Origin: Halocaridina rubra
Taxonomy: Eukaryota; Arthropoda; Malacostraca; Decapoda; Atyidae
Direction: 5' to 3'
DNA length: 14,571 nt
NCBI GenBank assembly: GCA_037179515.1
Contig: JAXCGZ010024132.1
Coordinates: 1-14,571 of the forward strand
The position numbers and the translations under genes were made by a program. The notes under the pieces were generated by a model. That model saw only the letters and a list, made by a program, of their open reading frames with translations. It searched no databases and had not been told where the DNA came from. Below are positions 1 through 9,621 of the stretch, one piece after another (within the stretch, counting starts at the first letter, position 1; every line of letters begins with the position of its first letter).

Positions 1-61
1 GAGATCATGATTCTTGAACATAGACAGAGAGACTTAAGTCCAGAAAAAAGAAAATACAGAC

Positions 62-693
62 ACTCCACAACTTACGAACGAGTTAGGTTCCATACGTCCG
101 ATCGTAAGTAGAATTGTAAGTTGTGCTTGGGTAAAAAAAGTACTGTACAGTACATACATATGGAGTACTCTACAGTACTTTCTTTTATGAATGTGGCACC
201 AGGACAGGCCAACGAAAAATAAATAAATAAAACTGTCCTCATCAGGCCTGGGCATGAAGAAAACAAAGTAGAGAAACAGAGATGTAGAGTGGTGTGACTT
301 GTCAGATGTGAAGGGATAATGAGAGATGCGCAACGAATATTAGAGTATATTCGGTATAGATGAAGGCATAGAAAAAGAACTGTAACTGAAGGAAGGCTTA
401 ACATCAAACTGTCCTGGACAGTCCTATTTGAGTCCAAAAGGCCTTCAGCTGTAGCATCGCAATGGGTGGATGGTGCCATGGGCCAACCTTCTACATGGAA
501 AATTAGACTAAAGACCCTTAAAAACTACATAAAATATAAGGTTTAAAGTATTAAAGAATTTTTATACAGTAATAATAATTTAATAATACAGTACAACACA
601 GTAATACATGCACTAATACATAGGTTGATAATGGGTAGCTTTATGTTCATATCTGTGAATGTTTGTAACTCAGTTGTTTGTAAGTAGGGGAGT
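62..693. mobile_element. Possible old MITE with degenerate inverted ends
   Basis: The left end (62-91, beginning ACTCCACAACTTACGAAC) resembles the reverse complement of 661-693 (beginning ACTCCCCTACTTACAAAC). Both continue into a GAGTTA block, so the ends look like terminal inverted repeats about 30 bp long with roughly 70% identity by eye. No target-site duplication is obvious and the interior shows no transposase homology. Dispersed repeat R lies inside. The call rests only on the two ends and could be coincidence in AT-rich DNA. Confidence 0.3.
189..342. repeat. Dispersed repeat R, copy 1 (partial)
   Basis: This block matches 13142-13310 and 13901-14040. Shared landmarks, in order, are an AT-rich AATAAAACTG run, a TCAGGCCTGGGC-type block, GTAGAGAAACAGAGAT, GACTTGTCAGATGTGAA and a GAATATTA end. 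Only the first half of the longer copies is present; the (ATT)n-bearing half is missing. Identity is unknown. The open frames crossing it are not convincing proteins. It may be part of a retroelement or an old 3' UTR. Confidence 0.7.
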
Positions 694-1076
694 TCGCTAC
701 TTTTGAAATAACTCATTTTCCAACGATGCTTTAGTACCACTATCCTTTAATTATAATTACAAGGCTCTCAGTTTATATACTTACATATAAAAATTAAAAA
801 GTTTTTAATTCTATTTAGGATTAATAGAAATAATAGACTACCGAAAAGTGTAGCAATCATGATCTAGATTTTTCTCTGACATGACTATTTAGAATAAACA
901 ACACACTCCTCGTAATGTTTCCTTAAATCAGTGCAACATCATCAAGTATAGCCTTTCATATAAGAGAGATTATTATACACAGGGTATATTGGATGCCTTA
1001 ATTGTCTGTTACAATCACTTATTACAATCTCTGTACTTGAAAAGGAACAAAAGAGAAACATTTACTGAGAAGACAA
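694..1076. other. AT-rich non-coding stretch, possible 3' UTR of minus-strand gene
   Basis: No convincing ORF, repeat or RNA gene is visible. If the minus-strand exon at 1077-1501 is real, this stretch would be its 3' untranslated region. On the minus strand there is a variant poly(A) signal, ATTAAA, read from about 796-801, but no canonical AATAAA close to the stop codon. The transcript end therefore cannot be placed from sequence alone. Confidence 0.3.
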
Positions 1077-1501
1077 TCAGACCCCTTCATTCTTACAGAC
1101 TAGATGATAAGGGGGAGGTTTGTCTTCCTCCGGAGACACATGATGACCAGAAAATGTTGAAGAAATTGGTCCCAAGGGTTGATTTAAATGAACATTCCCA
1201 TGGGTTGAACTTGTAAGGTTGATGAGCGAAGGATCCATACTCTGGGCACCGCGAGGTAGTTGCCAATTGGAAAGGAGCTGAGTGCCTCCTCCTCCTCCTT
1301 GTGTATTTGGTGATGTTATAATTTGCATGCTAGAAGGCAGCTGATAAGCCTCAGCTGTGAATGCGTTTCCACCTCTTCCCCCTCTATAAGGTCTAAAAAC
1401 GGGGGTGGAATAGGTTATGCGATCCGGATGGTCCGGTGGAAGTGCATCAAAATCTTGTTTTGCTTTGTGGCAGAACTTGAAGCACAGGGCTAGCATTCCA
1501 C
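1077..1501 (-). CDS. Candidate last exon of an unidentified, possibly membrane, protein with a C-terminal PPxY motif
   Basis: On the minus strand a 139-codon frame runs from the ATG at 1496-1494 to a TGA at 1079-1077. The frame stays open to a good splice acceptor (TATTTCAG, AG at 1503-1502), so the exon would start at 1501 with the two bases GT completing a split codon, followed by Gly and that Met. The ATG is therefore probably internal. Residues 1-13 are hydrophobic and Cys/Lys-rich (MLALCFKFCHKAK), as just after a membrane segment. A low-complexity region rich in Gly, Pro, Ser, Thr and Gln follows (RPYRGGRGG, TQGGGGGTQ). Near the end is PPPY (residues 127-130), a PPxY-type ligand for WW domains such as those of Nedd4-type ubiquitin ligases. 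The composition is unlike the surrounding repeats. I do not recognise the gene, and the cytoplasmic-tail reading is inference. No upstream exon is visible: sequence above 1502 on this strand is hairpin and microsatellite, so the intron must be long. Confidence 0.5.
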
Positions 1502-1559
1502 CTGAAATAGTTATATTAATGAGTTTAGTGAAAAGTGCATATACTAAGGAAGACCATCA

Positions 1560-1808
1560 GTGAAACAACACAGAGAAAATGATGCTATATTTTGGGTCCT
1601 AAGTGGACCCCTTATCAAGCACAAGTGAATGCATAAAGCAACAATAACACAGGGAGCATAAAACAAAAAGGACTCAGGAGACCTGAGGTCTCTCCTGAGT
1701 CATTGTATTTTACTCCCTCTGTCATTGTTACTTTATACATTCACTTGTTCTTGAGAAGAGGTCCAGTTAGGACCCGAAATATAGCATTATTTTTTCTATG
1801 TGTTGCTT

Positions 1809-1811
<3 letters not shown>
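1560..1811. repeat. Large imperfect inverted repeat (foldback element)
   Basis: The left arm (1560-1681) and the reverse complement of the right arm (1691-1811) align along almost their whole length, roughly 85% identity by eye, with a 9-bp loop at 1682-1690. Examples are GTGAAACAACACA at the left edge against TGTGTTGCTTCAC at the right, and the perfect inner pair ACTCAGGAGA / TCTCCTGAGT. There is no coding potential. The right arm ends directly in a CA/TA microsatellite. It could be a foldback MITE or two head-to-head copies of one short repeat; a transcript would form a ~120-bp hairpin. Confidence 0.8.
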
Positions 1812-2137
<326 letters not shown>

Positions 2138-2294
2138 TATATGCAAAAATATTAAAATATTTAAAAAAAAAAAATTCTCAGTATTTTCATTTTTTTTTAT
2201 TGAAAAAACATATTTCATCATCTAATTGATAAAAAAAATTATTTCCCCGCCTACGAATAATAAAACAGTAAAAAGTAGTAAAAAACATAAATGT

Positions 2295-2545
2295 AGATAG
2301 GTAGATAGATAGATAGATAGATACGTTTATTGACCACCTCTTTTGAAAAGTACAGTATAATCTTTACAAAAGGAATATTTGGTCCAAATTACAATGAATA
2401 AATACAATAGATTTTGTACAATCATCAAATAAGTAGATGAATTTTAAATTAATATACATTGTACTAATAACTGAATGATATACGTACGTACAGTATAACT
2501 CACAGTATTGCATCATACGAAATAGTGTTCGATAGCGTACAATGT
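2295..2545 (-). mobile_element. Retroelement 3' end with (TATC)n tail, copy 1
   Basis: Read on the minus strand, the segment ends ...GAGGTGGTCAATAAACG followed by a (TATC)n tract (plus-strand GATA repeats, 2295-2324). An AATAAA-like motif before a simple-repeat tail is typical of LINE or SINE 3' ends. A second copy lies at 3893-4335 in the second half of element A. The 5' limit is uncertain because the left part merges into the element's own tandem repeats, and no reverse transcriptase coding is visible. Confidence 0.5.
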
Positions 2546-2726
2546 ATTGCGGTCGCAGCTATGTGAGCTAGCATATATATTTATATTTCCAGTAGTTTCA
2601 TGATTTTATTGATAAAAAAAACGTATTTATTAGCCTAAGAATAATAAAACAGTAAAAAATAGTAAAAAACATAAATACTAACAGTATTGCAACATGTAAA
2701 ATAGGATACCGCTATCAGCGTTTTGG

Positions 2727-2930
2727 ACAATAATAATAATAATAAACTTTATTTCCATTTTACAATGGGTATTCGTCAGCCAGGACAAGCCCCAACCCCC
2801 CACTGTGATGTCCACCCACAGCAGTTCCTGCCAGTAAACAGCTTAAACTCTCGGTCTTGGACGGGGACCGATCTTTCGACCTCGTGAATGCGAAGCCAGC
2901 GCGTTACCACTGTACTAGCCAGCAGGCTCA
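2727..2930 (-). mobile_element. tRNA-derived SINE with (ATT)n tail (SINE-1)
   Basis: On the minus strand the head carries a box-A-like TAGTACAGTGG (plus 2907-2917) and a box-B-like GAGGTCGAAAGATCG (plus 2869-2883), spaced as in tRNA genes. A ~110-bp body follows, and the 3' end is AAATAAAGTTTATTATT with about five ATT units (plus 2729-2744). The matching place in the repeat near 3185 lacks it, so it is an insertion into unit A1. No clean target-site duplication was found, and a few bases of target appear lost. It is too degenerate to be a functional tRNA. Confidence 0.7.
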
Positions 2931-3306
2931 TTCAGTCTAACTCACGTGCGCGCCGTTCACGTTGTGTTTATTAAACGTTTTTCTTGTGTTCAATAGCGTA
3001 CAATGTATTGGGGTCGAAGCTACGTGAGCTAGCATATATATTTATATTTCCAGTAGTTTCATGATTTTATTGATAAAAAAAACTTATTTCTTAGCCTAAG
3101 AATAATATAAGAGTAAAAAATAGTAAAAAAAATAAATACTACCAGTATTGTAACATGTAAAATACGATACCGCTATCAGCGTTTCAGACAAAGGCCTCCA
3201 CCATCTTCCATTGTCTCGCCTCACTCGTGTGCGCCATTCACGTTGTGCTTATTATTATTAATATGTTTTGCTTGTGATTTTTTAACTCGCATATTTAACC
3301 TTTGCA

Positions 3307-3456
3307 ATGCCTCCCAAGCATCCTTCATCTTCTAAGGCTTCTTGTAGTGAGACTAAGCGGCAAAGGAAAATGTTAACCATTGTAGATAAAGTGAAACTCT
3401 TAGATATGTTGAAAGAAGGAAAAAAGTTTGTGGATGTCGGCCGCTATTTTACGTAA
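3307..3456 (+). pseudogene. Tigger transposase N-terminus remnant (49 codons)
   Basis: An ATG at 3307 opens a frame starting MPPKHPSSSKASCSETKRQR and continuing KMLTIVDKVKLLDMLKEGKK, then VGRYF and a stop at 3454. This is the start of a CENP-B-type (Psq-like) helix-turn-helix of Tigger/TIGD-like transposases, where a basic Ser-rich leader precedes a KVKLLDML helix. The domain is cut off after its second helix. At about 3450 the sequence jumps into the element's 3' tandem unit (ACGTAAACGTAAAAAT), so this is an internal-deletion junction. The wording differs clearly from the transposase pseudogene at 9622, indicating a separate Tigger subfamily. It is non-functional. Confidence 0.8.
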
Positions 3457-3652
3457 ACGTAAAAATTATTGTAAAATATGAAACCTATGTATGTCAAGTC
3501 ATCATCACCTCATTCACGGTAAGTTTTCCTATCACTTTCATAAAAAAATTAAGTTGCTTGCTGTTATTTATAATGTAAAAGGTGTTTTTTAACAGTAAAG
3601 GGAGGGTTTATACAGTGTAAGGGTAAAAATACATTAACATATCTATGTACAT

Positions 3653-3733
3653 ATAGGCTGATCCTACTCCGCGGATTTCCTGGTTCGCGCCGGGTCCCGG
3701 AACCAAACTTCCGCGATAATTGAGGTAACACTG
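3653..3733. repeat. Internal right terminus of unit A1
   Basis: This segment matches the right end of the whole element at 5420-5501: GGCTGATCCTACT, then CGCGGATTTCCTGGTTCGCG, GGGTCCCGGAACC, and a final AACACTG. In A1 it is followed by TATATGCAAAA instead of a TA array. It is the best evidence that element A is a fused dimer. Confidence 0.8.
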
Positions 3734-3892
3734 TATATGCAAAAATATTAAAATATTAAGAAAAAAAAAATTTCTCAGTATTTTCATTTTTTTATTGAAA
3801 AAAAACATATATCATTAAATAACTGATAAAAAAAATTTACTTCCCAGCCTACGAATAATAAAACAGTAAAAAATAGTAAAAAACATAAATTT

Positions 3893-4335
3893 AGATAGAT
3901 AGATACGCTTATTGACCACCTCTTTGGAAAAGTATCCGGTTCCGGTTTTACGTCAAGGACTCCCTTTTCAACCAAGGGCTAGGACGGTTGCCTTCTTTCG
4001 AAGGACTTGTTTTGGCAGATGTAATCGTTACCCTGAGTGCATGCCCTTGCTAACCTCAGACCGTGACGGGGCGCGAACCCTCGACCTGACGCCTCAGAGT
4101 CGCGGACGCTACCGATTGAGCCACGGCGACTACTCCTCTTTGGAAAAGTATAATCTTTACAAAAGGAATATTTGGTCCAAATTACAATGAATAAATACAA
4201 TAGATTTTGTGCAATCATCAAATAAGTAAATGAATTTTAAATTAATATACATTGTACTAATAACTGAATGATATATGTACATACAGTATAACTCACAGTA
4301 TTGCATCATGCGAAATAGTGTTCGATAGTGTACAA
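3893..4335 (-). mobile_element. Retroelement 3' end with (TATC)n tail, copy 2, interrupted by SINE-2
   Basis: This is the same segment as 2295-2545, with a shorter GATA tract (about three units, 3893-3904), then ATTGACCACCTCTTTGGAAA. It is split at the AAAGTAT site by SINE-2 (3936-4134) and resumes after the duplicated site with TAATCTTTACAAAAGGAAT. The parallel position in A1 and A2 indicates that it was duplicated with the host element and not inserted twice. Confidence 0.6.
3936..4134 (-). mobile_element. tRNA-derived SINE (SINE-2) with perfect 17-bp target-site duplication
   Basis: The 17-mer CCTCTTTGGAAAAGTAT occurs at 3919-3935 and again at 4135-4151, exactly flanking a 199-bp insert. 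On the minus strand the insert starts with a tRNA-like head: GTCGCCGTGGCTCAATCGG with box A (TGGCTCAATCGG, plus 4112-4123) and box B GGGTTCGCGCCCC (plus 4068-4080). A tRNA-unrelated body follows, ending ACGTAAAACCGGAACCGG. The copy without the insert at 2331-2350 shows the target arrangement. Well-preserved A and B boxes and an exact duplication suggest a relatively recent insertion. The tail is neither poly(A) nor a simple repeat. Open frames across it are not genes. Confidence 0.9.
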
Positions 4336-4339
4336 TGTA

Positions 4340-5200
4340 TTGGGGTAGCAGCTACGTGAGCTAGCATGTATAATTATATTTCCAGTAGTTTCATGATTTT
4401 ATTGATAAAAGAAAAACGTATTTCTTAGCCTAAGAATAATACAACAGTAAAATATAGTAAACAGTATTGCACCATGTAAGATACGATACCGGTATCAGTG
4501 TTTCGGAAAACACAAAGGCTCTCACCTACGTGACCTAGTGAATATTAAAATTTTCATTATTTTATTGATAAAACAAGTATTTCCTAGCCTAAGAAAAATA
4601 AAACGGTAAAAAGTAAGTAAAAAAACATAAATTTAGATATACGTACGTACAGTATAAGTCACAGTATTGCATCATGCGATATATGCAGTGTCCAATAGCT
4701 ACGTGAGCTAACATATACATAAATTTAGATATACGTAACGTACGTACAGCATAACTCACAGTATTGCATCATGCGAAATAGTGTCCGATAGCTACGTGAC
4801 ATAGCATATATATTTATATTTCCAGTAAGTTCATGATTTTATTGATAAAAAAACTTATTTCTTAGCCTAAGAATAATAAAACAGTAAAAAATAGTAAACA
4901 GTATTGCACCACGTAAAATACGATACCGGCATCAGTGTTTCCGAAAACACAAAGGCTCTCACCTACATGACCTAGTGAATATTAAAATTTTCATTATTTT
5001 ATTGATAAAACAAGTATTTCCTAGCCTAAGAATAATAAAGCAGTAAAATATGGTAAAAAACATAAATTTAGATATACGTATGTACAGTATAACTCACAGT
5101 ATTGCATCATGCGATATATGTAGTGTCCGATAGCTACGTGAGCTAGCATATATATTTATATTTCCAGTAACTCTCACCTACGTGAGATAGTTCATGTTTT
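4340..5200. repeat. Higher-order tandem repeat in unit A2 (~345-440 bp period)
   Basis: The block CTCACCTACGTGACCTAGTG at 4521 recurs at 4958, 437 bp on. The block GCTACGTGAGCTAGCAT starts at 4351, 4698, 4791 and 5133. The spacing shows a basic unit near 345 bp with an extra nested duplication of 93 bp (4698-4790, starting GCTACGTGAGCTAACATA and carrying ACAGCATAACTCACAGTATT). Subunits alternate TTAGCCTAAGAATAATA and CTAGCCTAAGAATAATA variants. The pattern suggests stepwise unequal exchange. There is no coding potential. Confidence 0.75.
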
Positions 5201-5204
5201 TTTA

Positions 5205-5905
<701 letters not shown>

Positions 5906-6070
5906 GTTCCTTTTTTCTGCATTTTATTTAACAGCGAAATTGCAATAACTACCCAAAAAAATAATAAAAAACTACGAAATTCGCAAATAACGCCCATGCA
6001 AAAAAAATTGAAAACAAAATTTTCCTTTCAGTAAAACATCGACCGCCTCGGAGGCACTTTTCCGCCATCC

Positions 6071-6400
6071 TCCTCCTCCTCTACCGCTTAATGCGATTGG
6101 ATATTATGAAGAAAAGCATTAAGAACAAACAGCAAACATATTTTCAATATAATATCATCAGGGAAATAACGTGTGATGGTGCATCAGCTGATACGGAAGA
6201 AGCAAAACGTTTGCCGATAGAGATTCATTCTCCCGCATCCTACTCCTCTTCTACCGCTGAATGTGGTCGAATATTATGAAGAAAATTGAAAAAAAACACT
6301 AAGAACAAATGGCAAACATACTTTCGATATAATATCGTCAGGGAAATAGCGTGCGAGGGTGTATCAGCTGATACAGAAGTGTGACAAAACGTGTGCATCC
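6071..6400 (+). pseudogene. Two tandem copies of a deleted Tigger DNA-binding-domain fragment
   Basis: The two units have a 170-bp period, 6071-6240 and 6241-6400. Each starts with the Ser-coding TCCTCCTCCTCTACCGCT block and then ATATTATGAAGAAAA. A frame reads IKNKQQTYFQYNIIREI in unit 1 and KNKWQTYFRYNIVREIACE in unit 2. It then jumps directly to GASADTEEA or GVSADTEV. In the transposase at 9874-10140 the IKNKQQTNLLYNIIREKACE and SADTDVAK blocks are about 130 bp apart, so both units share one internal deletion across the Tc5-type helix-turn-helix region. Unit 1 remains open for 62 codons (6091-6279) by continuing into the second Ser-rich block. Unit 2 ends in TGA after TEV. This was duplicated after deletion, and no function is likely. 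Confidence 0.7.
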
Positions 6401-6609
6401 TTATCCTCAACGCCACCATCAGTGTTGCCAGAATAGATAAATGAGAGAAATTACAAACATAAAAAATATACATGTAAGCTGGTAAGTTCTTTCAAGTATC
6501 TTAAAGATGATGTGCATTTTTATTTAAATTACAGTACTACTATCTTGTAATTAATATATATATTAAAATGTACCATACATTTGAAAATAAAAACATCCAC
6601 TTTATCTGG
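6401..6609. other. Unassigned segment of element C
   Basis: This AT-rich segment joins the deleted coding units to the tandem array. It starts AACGCCACCATCAGTG, echoing the ACCGCCACC block of the 3' exon-like units of element D, and contains CTGGTAAGTTC, a splice-donor-like string. No open frame or RNA gene is convincing. Confidence 0.4.
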
Positions 6610-7410
6610 CAAAACTGGCCACCACGCACGTCCCAGTGTAAAACTGTTGCCATTAGAGTGCATTAATTTGTTTACTGTACAGTAAATCTGTATATCTTTC
6701 ATGCTGTACACTATTTGCATGTTAATATAAATAATTACAGGTCTTTCTGCTTTGCTATGTATTTATAAAATATATTTTACTTATCTTATATCTTTGGTAT
6801 AGTGTGTCTGGCCACCATGCACGTCCCAGTGTAAGCCGTTGCCAGCGGCATGACAGAGTGCATTAATTTGTTTACTGTACAGTAAAGCTGTATATCTTTT
6901 ATACTGTACACTATTTGCATGTTAATATATATAACTACAGGTCTTTCTGCTTTGCTATATACTTATAAAATATGTTTTACTTATCTTATATCTTTGGTAT
7001 AGTGTGTCTGGCCACCAAGCACGTCCCAGTGTAAGCCTGCTGCCAACGACATAATAGAGTGCATTAATTTGTTTACTGTACAGTTAATCTGTATATCTTT
7101 CATACTGTACACTATTTGCATGTTGATATAAATAACTACAGGTCTTTCTACTTTATCATGTACTTATAAAATATGTTTTACTTACCTTATATCTTTGGTA
7201 TAGTGTGTCTTGCCACCATGCACGTCCCAGTGTAAGCCTGTTGTCAACTGCATAATAGAATGCATTAATTTGTTTACTATACAGTAAATCTGCATATGTT
7301 TTACACTGTACACTATTTGCATGTTAATATATATAACTACAGGTCTTTCTGCTTTGCTATGTACTTATAAAATATGTTTTACTTATCTTATATCTTTGGT
7401 ATAATGTGTC
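6610..7410 (+). repeat. Tandem array, 4 units of ~200 bp
   Basis: The block GCCACCATGCACGTCCCAGT (with variants) starts at about 6617, 6810, 7010 and 7211, giving periods of 193, 200 and 201 bp. The last unit ends about 7410. Each unit also carries TTTGTTTACTGTACAGTAAA, CACTATTTGCATGTTAATAT, CTACAGGTCTTTCTGCTTT and a closing TATCTTTGGTATAGTGTG. Element D has a single counterpart (about 12885-13060). Units are similar enough by eye to indicate fairly recent expansion. Confidence 0.9.
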
Positions 7411-8510
<1,100 letters not shown>

Positions 8511-8520
8511 TATATATATA
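8511..8520. repeat. Short (TA)5 junction between elements B and D
   Basis: Five TA units separate the CACTG right end of element B from the CACCTAGTTC left end of element D. This is a small, unexpanded version of the arrays at the other junctions. Confidence 0.8.
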
Positions 8521-8732
8521 CACCTAGTTCACTTCTTACATGTGTTTATAATCCGTGAAATTGGAATAACGCCCCTAAAATATTTTAGTAAAAAAATACG
8601 AATTTCGCAAATAGCGCCTGCCCAAAAAATTAGAATTTTTATTTTTTTTTATTTTAGTAAATTAGCGACCGCCTCGGAGGCTCTTCCCTGTCATGCTGCC
8701 ATGTGCTTCAATGTGTCGTTACTCAGTATAGT
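8521..8732. promoter_or_regulatory. Element D left terminal and leader region
   Basis: The region holds the terminal repeat and subterminal GCGAAAT/TTCGC palindromic motifs shared with C (5902-6060) and E (13782-13868), then the CGACCGCCTCGGAGGC block. By position this is where transposase binding sites and an element promoter would lie in Tigger-type elements, but no TATA box or initiator can be singled out. The regulatory role is inference. Confidence 0.4.
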
Positions 8733-9026
8733 GCATGGATATATGTCGTGTTCTAACTGTGTTTGTGTTACAGTTTGTGCTTTCAGTTCTTTTATATTTT
8801 AAAGATTATATATTGTACTATCAGGGCCAGTAAAAGCCTAGGAAAAGACTGTGTAAGTGCTTCTACTCCCAAAAGAGCGAGAAAGAGAATAAATCTTGAA
8901 ATAAAATTGCAAACTGTTCGGGCGTTGAGATAGTACGATCGCCATTAAACTGGCGATGCATCTCGGTGATTGTTACGGTTTGTGTTTTCAGTTCTTTACA
9001 TTTTAAAGATTATATATTGTACTATC
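8733..9026 (+). pseudogene. Duplicated 5' transposase segment, copy 1
   Basis: The leader TTGTGCTTTCAGTTCTTTTA precedes a coding part aligned to the start of the transposase at 9622: (AGG)ASKSLGKDC, STPKRARKR, LEIKLQ. The initiator ATG has become AGG (8823-8825). A stop (TAG) follows LR at about 8931, and 10-odd bases are missing relative to copies 2 and 4. The segment ends after CATCTCGGTGA and runs into the next leader. Confidence 0.7.
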
Positions 9027-9239
9027 ATGGCCAGTAAATGCCCAGGAAAAGACTGTGTAAGTGCTTCTACTCCCAAAAGAGCCAGGAAGGCAAGAATTCT
9101 TGAAATAAAATTGCAAGGGTTGGGCCGTTATGAGAGTGGTGAGAGTACGTTCGCCATTGAACTGGCAATGCATTTCAGTGAATGTTACGGTTTGTGTTTT
9201 CAGTTCTTTTATATTCTAAAGATTATATATTGTACTATC
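9027..9239 (+). pseudogene. Duplicated 5' transposase segment, copy 2
   Basis: The ATG at 9027 is intact and reads MASKCPGKDCVSASTPKRAR, then KARILEIKLQGLGRYESGES and ELAMHFSE. This is the first part of the CENP-B-like helix-turn-helix of the copy at 9622. It continues without a stop through the leader of copy 3 into its ATG (213 bp = 71 codons later), so an open frame spans 8970-9317 across the duplication junction. The open frame is a by-product of a unit length divisible by three. No stand-alone protein is argued. Confidence 0.7.
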
Positions 9240-9577
9240 ATGGCCAGTAAATGCCTAGGAAAAAAACTGTGTAAGTGCTTCTACTCCCAAAAGAGCGAGA
9301 AATGCAATAATTCTTGAAATAAAATTGCAAGGTTGGGCCGTTATGAGTGGTGAGAGTACGGTCGCCATTAAACCTGCGATGCATCTCAGTGAACGTACGT
9401 ACGCACTATCCGTGAAAATGCGGAAAAAATAAATAAAAGTGCAAAAGCTGGTTTTAATTTAACTGCAGCTAAGTCTCCATATTCTCGATCGGATATTATG
9501 GGGAAAATGGAAAAAATGGTAAGTGTACGTGGATATGCATTAAGTGCGTGAATATATCTCTTGTTATAACTGTGTTT
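9240..9577 (+). pseudogene. Duplicated 5' transposase segment, copy 3 (longer)
   Basis: The ATG at 9240 is intact, but an extra A in GGAAAAAAACTG shifts the frame after codon 8. The aligned part extends further than in copies 1-2, through SAKAG, LTAAKSPYSRS and IMGKMEKM to 9518. There the coding sequence is interrupted and runs into GTAAGTGTACGTGG, then a new leader with TTGAGTTTTCAGTTCTTTTA before copy 4. It shows that codon TGA at 9871 in copy 4 replaces CGA (Arg). Confidence 0.7.
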
Positions 9578-9621
9578 GAGTTTTCAGTTCTTTTAAATTT
9601 TACAGACTATAGTATACTATC

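Larger units (their letters stand above)
2200..3200. repeat. Diverged internal repeats of unit A1
   Basis: A block of the form ATTGATAAAA, then TTAGCCTAAGAATAATA, then AACAGTAAAAAATAGTAAAA recurs near 2228, 2610 and 3070. A second block, GCTACGTGAGCTAGCATATAT, occurs near 2556 and 3020. The same blocks recur in unit A2. Between them sit the retroelement end and SINE-1. There is no coding potential. Confidence 0.7.

Noticed and set aside
34..479. Minus-strand frames of 99 and 135 codons
   Set aside because: They overlap dispersed repeat R and AT-rich DNA, overlap each other in different frames, and show no domain-like pattern. The hydrophobicity reflects T-rich sequence.
989..1216. 75-codon plus-strand frame
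   Set aside because: It overlaps the better-supported minus-strand exon at 1077-1501, which has a splice acceptor and a more protein-like composition.
4061..4134. Possible functional tRNA gene on the minus strand
   Set aside because: Box A and B are good, but it is flanked by a target-site duplication with a longer body and has no convincing full cloverleaf; SINE is the better reading.
3912..4221. Frames of 80-92 codons on both strands
   Set aside because: They run through SINE-2, where high GC and lack of stops give spurious frames.
8970..9317. Independent 115-codon gene
   Set aside because: It is two tandem copies of the transposase 5' segment read through their junction; the frame is open because the unit is 71 codons long.
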